Assembly (NCBI RefSeq): GCF_000185145.2
Contig: NZ_GL833119.1
Coordinates: 1,232,668-1,296,667, forward strand
Origin: Hoylesella oralis ATCC 33269
Lineage (GTDB): Bacteria; Bacteroidota; Bacteroidia; Bacteroidales; Bacteroidaceae
Direction of reading: 5' to 3'
Length of the DNA stretch: 64,000 bases
Shown here: piece by piece, positions 50,586-60,032 of the stretch
Numbering within the stretch: the stretch's first letter is position 1
How the letters are laid out: each line of letters opens with the position of its first letter
Made by a program: the position numbers and the translations under genes
The notes under the pieces: generated by a model
What the model saw: the letters and a program-made list of their open reading frames with translations, nothing else
The model's database searches: none
What the model was told of the DNA's origin: nothing

Positions 50586-50616
50586 AGAGTGCTTGGTAAA
50601 CCTCTTTAAAAACAAG
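50586..50616 (+). ncRNA. Candidate preQ1-I-like riboswitch pseudoknot before yhhQ
   Basis: Stem 1: AGAG (50586-50589) with CTCT (50602-50605). Stem 2: CTTG (50592-50595) with CAAG (50613-50616). They interlock as an H-type pseudoknot. The loop before the second strand of stem 2 is TTAAAAA, like the A-rich tail of preQ1-I aptamers, and stem 2 ends 3 bases before the ATG at 50620. In my recollection of the aptamer, the cytosine that pairs preQ1 (C17) is A here, so binding is doubtful. Topology is seen; function is inferred. Confidence 0.4.
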
Positions 50617-50619
50617 AAA

Positions 50620-51309
50620 ATGGAAAAAAACAAACAGAATGTAAGTGTGCTGTTCATGCTTTTCAGCATTCTTTTTTGCGTTTGCCTCATTGCTGCAAAC
50701 GTACTTGAAACAAAGCAAATCGCAGTAGGTCCCGTCAGTCTTACGGGCGGATTGATCGTGTTCCCCGTATCTTATATTATCAATGATTGCGTGTGTGAGG
50801 TGTGGGGATACCGCAAAGCGCGCCTATTGATATGGACTGGATTTGCGATGAACTTCTTTTTCGTGGCCTTGGGAGCCATCTGTGATGCTATTCCCGGGGC
50901 CTCTTATTGGACGAATGATGCCGGTTTCCACGCCGTATTCGGACTTGCACCGCGCATAGCCTTGGCTTCTTTCGTGGCTTTTCTTGCGGGTTCGTTTGCC
51001 AATGCCTACGTGATGAGCAAGATGAAGATAGCATCTAAAGGTAAAAACTTCTCTGCACGTGCCATTTTAAGCACCGTTGCAGGCGAGAGTATAGACTCTC
51101 TGATCTTCTTTCCCTTGGCGCTTTCGGGCGTTGTTCCTGCCGGTGAACTGCCTTTGTTGATGCTTTGGCAGGTGGTATTGAAGACGGTTTACGAGATTAT
51201 AGTATTGCCTGTTACCATCAGGGTGGTGCATGCACTGAAGAAACACGAGGGAGAAGATGTGTACGACGAGGGCATTAATTACAACGTGTTGCGTATTTTT
51301 AATATCTGA
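50620..51309 (+). CDS. yhhQ: Queuosine precursor transporter YhhQ
   Basis: 229 residues from MEKNKQNVSVLFMLFSI; an in-frame TTG at 50593 lies inside the candidate pseudoknot. About six membrane segments with the COG1738 signature: AANVLETKQIAVGPVSLTGG, FPVSYIINDCVCEVWGYRKAR, and LASFVAFLAGSFANAYVMSKMK. It imports 7-cyano-7-deazaguanine (preQ0) or preQ1 across the inner membrane. queF follows after 6 bases, which supports this substrate. The leader may be a preQ1-type switch. Confidence 0.92.
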   Translation: MEKNKQNVSVLFMLFSILFCVCLIAANVLETKQIAVGPVSLTGGLIVFPVSYIINDCVCEVWGYRKARLLIWTGFAMNFFFVALGAICDAIPGASYWTNDAGFHAVFGLAPRIALASFVAFLAGSFANAYVMSKMKIASKGKNFSARAILSTVAGESIDSLIFFPLALSGVVPAGELPLLMLWQVVLKTVYEIIVLPVTIRVVHALKKHEGEDVYDEGINYNVLRIFNI

Positions 51310-51315
51310 CAGCGT

Positions 51316-51786
51316 ATGGATGAAGCAAGAAAAGACGAAGGATTGCAGGCTTTGGGAGCCGAGACGACGTACCGAACAGACTATGCTCCCGAGGTTTTAG
51401 AGACCTTTTTGAACAAACATCCCGACAATGATTATTGGGTACAGTTCAACTGTCCCGAGTTTACATCGCTCTGTCCGATTACCGGGCAACCCGATTTTGC
51501 GGAGATACGTATTTCGTATATTCCCGGCGAACGGATGGTTGAGAGCAAGAGTCTGAAGCTCTATCTCTTCAGTTTCCGTAATCATGGCGACTTCCACGAA
51601 GATTGTGTGAACATCATTATGAAGGACTTAATACGGTTGATGCAGCCTAAATATATAGAAGTAACGGGATATTTCACGCCGAGGGGCGGCATCAGTATTT
51701 ATCCTTATGCCAATTTCGGCCGCACGGGAACAAAGTATGAGGAGCTTGCCAAGCATAGGCTGATGAACCATAGCATAGAGAAATAA
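51316..51786 (+). CDS. queF: NADPH-dependent 7-cyano-7-deazaguanine reductase
   Basis: 156 residues, the unimodular short QueF. Catalytic C53 and D60 lie in [20 protein letters not shown], and the substrate/NADPH motif is [20 protein letters not shown]. It reduces preQ0 nitrile to preQ1 for queuosine tRNA. It is encoded 6 bases after yhhQ, suggesting that the cell takes up preQ0 and reduces it; other que genes are not in this window. Confidence 0.96.
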   Translation: MDEARKDEGLQALGAETTYRTDYAPEVLETFLNKHPDNDYWVQFNCPEFTSLCPITGQPDFAEIRISYIPGERMVESKSLKLYLFSFRNHGDFHEDCVNIIMKDLIRLMQPKYIEVTGYFTPRGGISIYPYANFGRTGTKYEELAKHRLMNHSIEK

Positions 51787-51796
51787 CCGTTAGCCG

Positions 51797-51850
51797 TTCT
51801 GCCTGTCTTGTACAAACTGTTTGCACGAGGCAGGCAGAATGCTTTTATTT
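51797..51850 (+). terminator. Terminator after queF
   Basis: TTCTGCCTG (51797-51805) pairs with CAGGCAGAA (51831-51839); the inner parts TCTTGT and ACGAGG add weaker pairs. It is followed by TGCTTTTATTT. Confidence 0.75.
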
Positions 51851-51866
51851 ACGGATTGGATTTTTT

Positions 51867-54098
51867 ATGAAAGGAAGAAATTGTCTTGTTACGTTGTCTG
51901 TGGCAGCACTGTTAACAATCTCTGCAACGGCACAGCAAATGCCACGTAAAAAGGTGGCAGTGGTATTGAGCGGCGGCGGTGCCAAAGGCATGGCGCACAT
52001 CGGTGCATTGAAGGTAATAGAGAAAGCCGGCATACCGGTAGATATCGTTACGGGCACAAGTATGGGTTCTATTGTTGGCGGATTGTATGCAATAGGTTAT
52101 GATGCCACATGTTTAGACTCTATGGTGCACATGCAAGACTGGTCTTTCCTGCTTTCGGATAAGACAGATCCTATCCATCAAAGCCTTGCCGACCGTAAAC
52201 GGCAGAATACTTATTTCCTTTCGAGAGACCTTTCGATTGCCAATAATACAGTTAAAATGGCAGGAGGCATCATCGAAGGTAAAAACCTTGCCCGCTTGTT
52301 TGCCAAACTTACGGCCGGTTATCGCGACTCTGTGGATTTTAATTTGTTGCCTGTTCCGTTTGCATGTGTGGCGACAGATATTGTTGATAATACCGAATAT
52401 GTTTTCCATAGCGGCGTGCTTGCCGAAGCCATGCGTGCCAGTATGTCTATTCCGGGGGCATTCTCGCCGGTACGGAAAGGAGATATGGTGCTTGTAGACG
52501 GCGGACTGCGCAATAATTTCCCTGTGGACGTGGCCCGACAGATGGGTGCCGATGTGGTGATAGGTGTTGTGGTTCAGGGAGCTCCCAAGACTGCCGACGA
52601 ACTGAACAGCGGCAGTGCAATTCTCGGACAAATAGTAGATGTGAACTGTAAAAATAAATATAGCGAGAATATAGCTAATACCGATGTGCTCATACATGCC
52701 GATACGCATGGATATTCTGCAGCAAGTTTCAGCGTTGCGGCCATCGATACGTTGATACGCAGGGGCGAAGAAGCGGCCATGAAGCATTGGGACGAGTTGG
52801 TCGCTCTGAAGAAACAGTTGGGCTATGAGTTAGATTTCATGCCTCCGAAAATAGCATTGCGACATGAGAAACCGTTTGCCGATAAGGTAAAATTGCATAG
52901 TATAAGTTTTGTAAACGTAGCTCCTGCAGACGAAAAGTTATTGAAGAAGAAATATCGTTTGGCTGAACGGGACAGTATTTCGCCGGCAGAAATGGACCAA
53001 ATGGTAACCTCTATGCATGACGACCTGTTCTATAGCGATGCCGACTATGTGTATAATGCGTATGAAAAAGGCTACGATGTAATTGTTACGGCTAAGGAAA
53101 AAAGACGAAATCAGGTAGCTCTCGGGGTACGTTTCGATACGGAAGAGATGGTTGCATTGCAGGTCAATTCGGAGTTTTTGTTAAAAACACGCATGCCGAT
53201 GTATACCGATGTGACGTTAAGACTGGGCAAACGTATCATGTTTAAGGCCCATCTGAACTTCTGTCCTTGGGCTTTGGGAAAAATGTCTGTAGGGTATATC
53301 TTCCGTCATAACGATATCAATGTGAACGAAAAGGGGAAACGTCAGGCGAATATTACCTATAATCAGCACACGGCCGACCTTGTACCTCTCGAGTTCAATA
53401 TACGCAACTTTAATATAAAATTAGGATTGCGGTGGGATTATTACCATTTCAGTAATATACTGCTCGATGTCGGCAGCGGAGAATGGAATGCCGATAGGGG
53501 ATTGGACGATGCCCATTATCTGACGTATCGGGCGGATGTAGACTATAATTCGGAAAATAAATGGAATTTCCCTGTACGAGGAGCTAAGTTTCATGCCGGC
53601 TACGGTTATTATACAGATAACTTTATCAAGTACAATCATCATGCGGGTATTCACGCCGTTAATGCCATGTGGCGCATGTGTTTTCCGCTTTTTTCGCGAC
53701 TTACTTTACAACCTATGGTTTACGGCCGGCTGGTTTTCGGCAATAATGCACCGGCACCGGTCAAAACGGTAATAGGGGGCGAGTGGTTCGGCCATTATCT
53801 CGACTGTCGGCATTTGCCTTTTGCAGGCGTAGGTTATATAGAACGTGTGGAAGATAAGTTTATGGCTTTGCAGCTGACTTTGCAGGAAAGACTGACCGAA
53901 AACAACTATGTACTTCTGAAATTGGCGGGGTATGAAGACGGTAAAGCATTGAAGAACCTTTTCGGTCATGGACCGAAAGCAGGTATGCAGTTGTCGTATT
54001 ATTACGATAGCATGCTCGGTCCGCTGGGTGCAACATTGGGTTGGTCGAGCAAAACCAAACGACTTTGTTTCTATATAAATTTGGGATTTGAGTTCTGA
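51867..54098 (+). CDS. Patatin-like phospholipase fused to an outer-membrane beta-barrel
   Basis: 743 residues with signal peptide (TLSVAALLTISATAQ). Patatin domain at about 28-320: oxyanion GGGAKG, nucleophile S65 in GTSMGS, catalytic aspartate in VDGGLRNNFP near 210. A POTRA-like or linker segment (LHSISFVNVAPADEKLLKKKYRL) precedes a 16-strand-like Omp85-type barrel ending LCFYINLGFEF. This is the type Vd (PlpD-like) layout, with the hydrolase secreted or exposed via its own barrel. A single-chain form is common in Bacteroidetes; the substrate is presumably phospholipid. Confidence 0.88.
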   Translation: MKGRNCLVTLSVAALLTISATAQQMPRKKVAVVLSGGGAKGMAHIGALKVIEKAGIPVDIVTGTSMGSIVGGLYAIGYDATCLDSMVHMQDWSFLLSDKTDPIHQSLADRKRQNTYFLSRDLSIANNTVKMAGGIIEGKNLARLFAKLTAGYRDSVDFNLLPVPFACVATDIVDNTEYVFHSGVLAEAMRASMSIPGAFSPVRKGDMVLVDGGLRNNFPVDVARQMGADVVIGVVVQGAPKTADELNSGSAILGQIVDVNCKNKYSENIANTDVLIHADTHGYSAASFSVAAIDTLIRRGEEAAMKHWDELVALKKQLGYELDFMPPKIALRHEKPFADKVKLHSISFVNVAPADEKLLKKKYRLAERDSISPAEMDQMVTSMHDDLFYSDADYVYNAYEKGYDVIVTAKEKRRNQVALGVRFDTEEMVALQVNSEFLLKTRMPMYTDVTLRLGKRIMFKAHLNFCPWALGKMSVGYIFRHNDINVNEKGKRQANITYNQHTADLVPLEFNIRNFNIKLGLRWDYYHFSNILLDVGSGEWNADRGLDDAHYLTYRADVDYNSENKWNFPVRGAKFHAGYGYYTDNFIKYNHHAGIHAVNAMWRMCFPLFSRLTLQPMVYGRLVFGNNAPAPVKTVIGGEWFGHYLDCRHLPFAGVGYIERVEDKFMALQLTLQERLTENNYVLLKLAGYEDGKALKNLFGHGPKAGMQLSYYYDSMLGPLGATLGWSSKTKRLCFYINLGFEF

Positions 54099-54646
54099 TA
54101 CCGTTTTATTAATGCAGAATATCTTCTTTCTACGCCCGCCAGAGTGGTTTCTTTATTTTGCTGTCGTATCATCATAATAGAAGGAGATTGCCGATTATTA
54201 AAGGATTATTGGCATATTTTAGCTGATGATATGAAAGAAAAATCATGCATGTTTTTCTTTCATATCTTTCTTACATCTATTTTCTATGATGCATACACCA
54301 TCGTGCTATGAAGCATAGGTGATATTTCCAAGAGATGAATGTGTAGGCTTTATTGTTATTTAATGTCATGCCGTCGTGTTAAATACAGATATATTTCGTT
54401 GGTTAACAGTGCTTTGCAATGATGAGGAGAGGCGGTTGTGAATATATGAATATTTATTTTCTTTGCGCTTTTATATGCGGTTGCAGTGAAATATAAAAAT
54501 GGGGTTGCAGCTATATCCATATCATTTTCTTGTTTTGAACTTAGGTTTTTAAATCATAAAAAAAGATATGTATGGGGAGAATTTCGGATTTTTTTGTCTA
54601 ATTTTGCAGGCGGTTATTATGCGAAGAAATAAAAAATAATTACGAT
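54099..54646. other. Non-coding gap with a terminator and a promoter
   Basis: No convincing gene is seen in these 548 AT-rich bases. They hold a strong hairpin (54228-54266) and a candidate -7 box TAATTTTG (54599-54606) 40 bases before the next ATG; the middle (54270-54590) shows nothing I can name. Confidence 0.6.
54228..54266 (+). terminator. Hairpin with 15-base perfect stem
   Basis: GATATGAAAGAAAAA (54228-54242) pairs exactly with TTTTTCTTTCATATC (54252-54266), 9-base loop, followed by TTTC. Probable terminator of the patatin-barrel gene, 130 bases after its stop. Confidence 0.7.
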
Positions 54647-56422
54647 ATGAAGAAGAAAATTCAGTTCAGTCTCGTATATCGGGACATGTGGCAGAGCTCG
54701 GGTAAGTTTCAACCTCGTAAGGATCAGTTGGAACGCATTGCTCCGGTAATTATCGATATGGGATGTTTTGCCCGTGTGGAGACTAACGGCGGGGCTTTCG
54801 AACAGGTAAACTTGTTGGCGGGAGAGAACCCTAACGATGCAGTAAGAGCTTTTTGCAAGCCTTTCAATGAGGTAGGGATAAAGACGCATATGCTCGACCG
54901 CGGTTTGAATGCACTGCGTATGTATCCGGTTCCGGACGACGTTCGGGCTATGATGTACAGGGTAAAGCATGCCCAAGGAGTGGATATTCCGCGTATCTTC
55001 GACGGGCTTAACGATGTGCGTAATATTATTCCAAGTATCAAATGGGCCAAAGAGGCAGGGATGACACCGCAGGGAACTCTCTGTATTACGACCTCTCCGG
55101 TGCACACTTTGGAATATTATGCGAAGATTGCAGATCAGGAAATAGAGGCTGGTGCGGAGGAAATCTGTCTGAAAGACATGGCCGGAATAGGTCAGCCGGC
55201 ATTTCTGGGTAAACTTACCAAAATGATTAAGGAGAAGCATCCGGATATTATTATCGAGTATCATGGACATTCGGGCCCCGGGCTTTCTATGGCAAGTATT
55301 CTCGAAGTATGCAATAATGGTGCCGATATTATAGATACGGCTATGGAACCGCTGTCGTGGGGTAAGGTGCATCCGGATATCATATCTGTGCTGAGTATGC
55401 TGAAGAACGAAGGCTTCGATGTGCCCGAAATCAATATGAATGCTTATATGAAAGCACGCGCACTTACGCAGGAATTCATCGATGAGTGGCTGGGTTATTT
55501 CATTAATCCGGGTAATAAAATAATGTCGTCGCTGCTCCTTGGTTGCGGATTACCGGGCGGTATGATGGGCAGTATGATGTCTGATCTGGGACCAATCAAG
55601 AATACTATCAACAATCTGCGTAAGAAGAAAGGCGAGGAGGAGCTGTCGATGGATGATATGCTCGTGAAACTTTTCGATGAAGTAACTTATGTTTGGCCTC
55701 GCGTGGGCTATCCTCCATTGGTAACGCCTTTCTCTCAATATACCAAGAACATTGCCCTGATGAACCTCCTTACCATGGAACAAGGCAAGGGAAGGTTCGT
55801 AATGATGGACGACTCTATGTGGGGAATGATTTTAGGAAAGAGCGGTAAGGTGCCCGGTACAATTGCGCCCGAGCTTGTGGAGCTTGCCAAACAACAAGGA
55901 CGAGAATTTACGGATGCCGATCCTCATACGCTGCTCAAGAATGCTCTCGATGACTTCAGAAAAGAGATGGACGAGAATGGTTGGGAGTACGGACAGGATG
56001 ACGAAGAGCTCTTCGAGCTTGCCATGCATCCCGAACAGTATCGTAATTATAAGAGCGGACAGGCCAAGAAAAACTTCCTTGCCGACCTGCAAAAGGCTAA
56101 AGACGAGAAACTTGGCAGTAAACTGTCGCCCGAACAACTTGCCGCTTTCAAGCATGCAAAGGCCGATGCGATAGTGGCTCCCGTGAAGGGACAGCTGTTC
56201 TGGGAGTTCAATGGCGAGGGTGAATGTGCGCCGTCTGTAGAGCCTTTCATCGGTAAGGAGTATAAGGAAGGCGATGTGTTCTGCTATATTCAGGCGCCGT
56301 GGGGCGAGTTTGTGGAAATTCCTGCGGCTTTGGGAGGCAAACTTGTGGAGATTAATGCCAAACAGGGATCGAAAGTAAGCAAGGGAGATACTATTGCTTA
56401 TATCGAGAGAGAGCAGAATTAA
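54647..56422 (+). CDS. Oxaloacetate decarboxylase alpha-like / pyruvate carboxylase subunit B-like protein without biotin lysine
   Basis: 591 residues. The carboxyltransferase TIM barrel has YRDMWQSSGK (RDxxQS motif), carboxylated lysine K176 in CLKDMAG, and metal ligands H206 and H208 in EYHGHSG. A PYC_OADA-like helical domain follows (TPFSQYTKNIALMNLL). The end has a biotinyl/lipoyl-like hammerhead (about residues 540-591), but where EAMKM is expected the sequence is QAPWGE, so no biotin can attach. It may work with a separate biotin carrier or have another use. Partners (beta, gamma subunits) are not adjacent. Confidence 0.8.
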   Translation: MKKKIQFSLVYRDMWQSSGKFQPRKDQLERIAPVIIDMGCFARVETNGGAFEQVNLLAGENPNDAVRAFCKPFNEVGIKTHMLDRGLNALRMYPVPDDVRAMMYRVKHAQGVDIPRIFDGLNDVRNIIPSIKWAKEAGMTPQGTLCITTSPVHTLEYYAKIADQEIEAGAEEICLKDMAGIGQPAFLGKLTKMIKEKHPDIIIEYHGHSGPGLSMASILEVCNNGADIIDTAMEPLSWGKVHPDIISVLSMLKNEGFDVPEINMNAYMKARALTQEFIDEWLGYFINPGNKIMSSLLLGCGLPGGMMGSMMSDLGPIKNTINNLRKKKGEEELSMDDMLVKLFDEVTYVWPRVGYPPLVTPFSQYTKNIALMNLLTMEQGKGRFVMMDDSMWGMILGKSGKVPGTIAPELVELAKQQGREFTDADPHTLLKNALDDFRKEMDENGWEYGQDDEELFELAMHPEQYRNYKSGQAKKNFLADLQKAKDEKLGSKLSPEQLAAFKHAKADAIVAPVKGQLFWEFNGEGECAPSVEPFIGKEYKEGDVFCYIQAPWGEFVEIPAALGGKLVEINAKQGSKVSKGDTIAYIEREQN

Positions 56423-56443
56423 TTGACCGGACATGATATGAAG

Positions 56444-56491
56444 TGCACAGTAACAATGCCATGAATATGCATTGTTTACTGTGCATTTTTT
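56444..56491 (+). terminator. Rho-independent terminator
   Basis: TGCACAGTAACAATGC (56444-56459) pairs with GCATTGTTTACTGTGCA (56469-56485) with one bulged T, followed by six Ts (56486-56491). It rules out an upstream start for the next gene at 56443. Confidence 0.9.
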
Positions 56492-56511
56492 GTTTTTTAC
56501 CGATAACAAAA

Positions 56512-57048
56512 ATGGATTATCAGGCGATTATCGATAAATATTACGATAAAAATACGCAGTTGCGTAATATTCTTGTTGCCCACAGTAGTGCGGTGTGCAA
56601 CAAGGCATTGGATATTGTAGATAGACATCCCGAACTGCATGCCGACCGTAGATTTGTGGAAGAGGCGGCTATGCTCCACGATATTGGCATCGTTAGATGT
56701 AATGCGCCGAGCATACAATGCTTCGGAACAGTGCCGTATATCTGTCATGGCAGGATTGGTGCAGAGATGCTTCGCAGCGAAAGATACGAACGGCATGCAC
56801 GGGTATGTGAACGGCATACCGGAGCCGGTATCACCAAAGAGCAGATTGAACAGCAAAATCTACCTCTTCCGCATCAGGATTTTCTGCCCGAAACAATTGA
56901 GGAACAGATTATCTGCTATGCCGATAAATTTTTCTCGAAGACACATCTTGACCGTGAAAAGACGATGGAGGAGGCGCTGAAAAGTATATCGAAATTCGGA
57001 GAAGACGGTGTAGCCCGTTTCAGAAAATGGGCAGAAATGTTTGAATAA
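56512..57048 (+). CDS. HD-domain (HDIG-type) hydrolase
   Basis: 178 residues from MDYQAIIDKYYDKNT; an ATG at 56443 lies in the terminator hairpin. The HD domain has HSSAVCNKALDIVDRHPE, EEAAMLHDIGIV (HD pair), and HGRIGAEMLRSERYERHARVCERHTG (third and fourth histidines). These are phosphohydrolases of nucleotides or related phosphates. It starts 20 bases after the terminator with no obvious promoter, so it may be expressed by read-through or from a weak internal site. Confidence 0.88.
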   Translation: MDYQAIIDKYYDKNTQLRNILVAHSSAVCNKALDIVDRHPELHADRRFVEEAAMLHDIGIVRCNAPSIQCFGTVPYICHGRIGAEMLRSERYERHARVCERHTGAGITKEQIEQQNLPLPHQDFLPETIEEQIICYADKFFSKTHLDREKTMEEALKSISKFGEDGVARFRKWAEMFE

Positions 57049-57142
57049 CGATTATTTTCAGTGGAAATTCGGTATGGAAGAAAGGGGATTTTACATAAAA
57101 GTTAAAATAAAGAAATCGCTCGCTAATTACCTTTTAATTAAG

Positions 57143-57150
57143 TAATTTTG
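57143..57150 (+). promoter_or_regulatory. -7 box of lptD
   Basis: TAATTTTG at 57143-57150, ending 8 bases before the ATG at 57159, so the leader would be about 4 bases. No clear -33. Confidence 0.55.
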
Positions 57151-57158
57151 CACACTAT

Positions 57159-59987
57159 ATGAGAAGTAAATCGGTCATATTTTTGCTGTTGTTCGCCATT
57201 GTCTTTGTGGTGGCAGATGCAAATGTACCTTTTTTCAAGAAAAAACGTAAGGTACATACCTCTATCAGAAACGACAGCATCGCACCGGATTCTATGGAAA
57301 GACCGGCGGTAGATACAATGACGATGGACTCTCTTCAGCTCGCTATTTTCCGACATAACAAGCAGATAGACGACTCCATCCGCTTGGATTCCCTTAACAG
57401 ACTTAAGGCAAACGGATTGGAGGCACCGGTGGAATATGCGTCGAACGACTCGATGATTTACGATGCCAAGACGAGAACGGCGTATCTTTACGGCGATGCA
57501 AGCGTGAAATACGAACAGATGGATTTGAAAAGCGAGAAAATCTATATCAATCTCGACAGTAATATAGTGTACGCAACAGGTGCTATTAAAGACACTGCAT
57601 CGAGAAAATTGGAAGGTACACCGCAGTTCAAGATGGGGAAGGATAGCTATGAAAGCGACACGATGGCATTTAATTTCAAGACTAAAAAGGGATTGATTAA
57701 AAATGTTTATACCGAACAACAGGATGGTTTCTTAAGCAGTCAGTTGTCGAAGCGTAATGCGGATGGCGATATATTCCTGCAACATGGTCGATACACCACT
57801 TGCGACAAGAAGCATCCCGATTTTTATATCGCGCTTTCAAGAGCTAAAGTGCGCCCGGGAAAGGATGTTGTGTTCGGGCCTGCCTATTTGGTTGTCGCCG
57901 ATGTACCGTTGCCCTTGGCTATCCCTTACGGCTTTTTTCCGTTCACAAAGAGCTATTCGAGCGGTTTTATCATGCCTACTTACGGCGATGAACAGGATAG
58001 GGGATTTTATTTGCGCGATGGCGGTTACTACTTTGCTATGAGCGACAAATGGGATTTAAAGCTCCTCGGAGAGATTTACACCAAAGGTTCGTGGGGCTTA
58101 TCTGCCGCATCTAATTACAATAAACGGTACAGGTACAGCGGTAGTTTCTTATTCAGTTATCAAGATACCAAAACGGGTGACAAAGGATTACCCGATTACA
58201 GTCGGCAGAAGAGTATCAAGTTACAGTGGAGTCATCGGCAGGATGCCAAGGCTAATCCTTACAGTTCTTTCTCGGCAAGTGTAAATTATGCATCGTCGAG
58301 TTATGAACGTAACAACCTTTCGAGTTTGTACAATCCACAGACTATGACGCAGAGTACGCGAACATCCTCGGTAAGTTGGAGCACTACATTTTCCAGTATC
58401 GGCATGTCGCTTAGCAGTACAGCCAACTTATCTCAAAATATGCGCGACTCTTCTCTTGCAATGACGCTGCCTGATCTGAATATCAGTATTAGTCGATTCT
58501 ATCCGTTTAAGCGTAAACATGCTGCGGGGAACGAACGTTGGTATGAAAAGATTTCGGTGAGTTATACCGGACAATTCTCCAATTCTATTAGTACAAAGGA
58601 GGATCGTTTCCTGCATTCAAATCTTATAAAAGATTGGCGTAACGGGTTTCAACATCGTATTCCGTTGAGCGGAAACTTCACCTTGTTCAATTATATTAAT
58701 GTTACTCCGAGCTTCAACTTTACCGATCGCATGTATACGAATAAGATCAAACGTTCGTGGGATGCCGCCCGTCAGGTTGAATTGGCAGATACTACATACG
58801 GATTTCATAACATTTATAATTGGGACCTCAGCCTTTCCATGTCGACTAAATTCTATGGATTCTGGACGCCTAACCGTAAGATTTTCGGTGATAAAATACA
58901 AGCTATACGCCATGTTATAACTCCGCAAGTAAGTTTCAGTTATGCTCCGGATTTCGGTGCACGGCGCTATGGATATTATGATACATATATGAAAACAGAT
59001 GCCGATGGCAATGTATCGCTTGTTGAGTATTCTCCTTATCGAAGCGGACTGTATGGTGTTCCGGGGCGCGGGCGTACCGGAAGCGTATCGTTCAGTATCG
59101 ATAACAATATTGAAATGAAGGTGAGATCGGATAAGGATTCTACCGGATTTAAGAAAATCAGTATTATCGATAATCTCGGTATGGCAATGTCGTATAATAT
59201 GGCGGCAAAAGAAAAGCCATGGAGCGACCTCAGTATGAACATTCGCCTGAAGTGGTGGAAGAATTATACCTTTAATATGAATGCCGTGTTTGCTACTTAT
59301 GCTTACGAAGTAGGGGCAGACGGAGTACCGTATGTGGGCAACCGAACCGAATGGAGCTATGGGCGTTTCGGGCGTTTCCTAGGCATGTCGCAGAATATAT
59401 CGTTCACACTAACGCCGGAAAAACTCAAGAAACTGTTCGGTGGCAGTACTGCCGAAGACGATAGCAATAAGAAACGTAATCGCAAAGACGAAGAAGGGGT
59501 TGACACAGATATTGAGAGCAACGTAGACGAGGATATGATAGAAGGTCAACGCGGTGCCAAGAAAAAGAGCGGAGGAGGAAAGGCCGAAACCGATGATGAC
59601 GGCTACATGAAGTTCTCCATGCCGTGGTCTTTGACAATCGGTTACGGCATTACGATGCGTGAGAATACCGATGTACGCAAATTCAACTACGACAAAATGC
59701 GCTATCCTTATAAGTTTACGCAAACGCTTAACGTTAGTGGAAACCTGCGTATTAGTGATGGATGGAACATTAGTTTCTCATCCGGTTACGATTTCGAGAA
59801 CCATGCAATGAGCATGACCACGGCATCTCTTCAGCGCGACCTGCACTGCTTCAATATGAGCTGTCAGGTTGTACTTGCGCCTTACACAAGCTATAATTTT
59901 ACTTTCCGATGCAATGCGGCAACATTGACCGATGCTTTGAAATACGATAAACGCAGCGGTTACAGCAATGCTGTGCAGTGGTATTAA
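57159..59987 (+). CDS. lptD: LptD-like outer-membrane LPS assembly protein
   Basis: 942 residues, signal peptide-like start (SVIFLLLFAIVFVVADA). After a basic segment (FFKKKRKVH), an OstA-type beta-jellyroll follows (MIYDAKTRTAYLYGDASVKYEQMDLKSEKIYI, VYATGAIKDTASRKLEGTPQF, YTTCDKKHPDFYIALSRAKV with its cysteine), then the large barrel with GFIMPTYGDEQDRGFYLRDGGYYFA and a late highly charged loop (KKRNRKDEEGVDTDIESN). LptD inserts LPS into the outer leaflet. Family identification is good though Bacteroidetes LptD is divergent. Converges with the CPA2 gene. Confidence 0.88.
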   Translation: MRSKSVIFLLLFAIVFVVADANVPFFKKKRKVHTSIRNDSIAPDSMERPAVDTMTMDSLQLAIFRHNKQIDDSIRLDSLNRLKANGLEAPVEYASNDSMIYDAKTRTAYLYGDASVKYEQMDLKSEKIYINLDSNIVYATGAIKDTASRKLEGTPQFKMGKDSYESDTMAFNFKTKKGLIKNVYTEQQDGFLSSQLSKRNADGDIFLQHGRYTTCDKKHPDFYIALSRAKVRPGKDVVFGPAYLVVADVPLPLAIPYGFFPFTKSYSSGFIMPTYGDEQDRGFYLRDGGYYFAMSDKWDLKLLGEIYTKGSWGLSAASNYNKRYRYSGSFLFSYQDTKTGDKGLPDYSRQKSIKLQWSHRQDAKANPYSSFSASVNYASSSYERNNLSSLYNPQTMTQSTRTSSVSWSTTFSSIGMSLSSTANLSQNMRDSSLAMTLPDLNISISRFYPFKRKHAAGNERWYEKISVSYTGQFSNSISTKEDRFLHSNLIKDWRNGFQHRIPLSGNFTLFNYINVTPSFNFTDRMYTNKIKRSWDAARQVELADTTYGFHNIYNWDLSLSMSTKFYGFWTPNRKIFGDKIQAIRHVITPQVSFSYAPDFGARRYGYYDTYMKTDADGNVSLVEYSPYRSGLYGVPGRGRTGSVSFSIDNNIEMKVRSDKDSTGFKKISIIDNLGMAMSYNMAAKEKPWSDLSMNIRLKWWKNYTFNMNAVFATYAYEVGADGVPYVGNRTEWSYGRFGRFLGMSQNISFTLTPEKLKKLFGGSTAEDDSNKKRNRKDEEGVDTDIESNVDEDMIEGQRGAKKKSGGGKAETDDDGYMKFSMPWSLTIGYGITMRENTDVRKFNYDKMRYPYKFTQTLNVSGNLRISDGWNISFSSGYDFENHAMSMTTASLQRDLHCFNMSCQVVLAPYTSYNFTFRCNAATLTDALKYDKRSGYSNAVQWY

Positions 59988-60032
59988 TGCCGAAATTGCC
60001 GAATATGCAGCTTTCCGAGTAAGAATGTCGGC

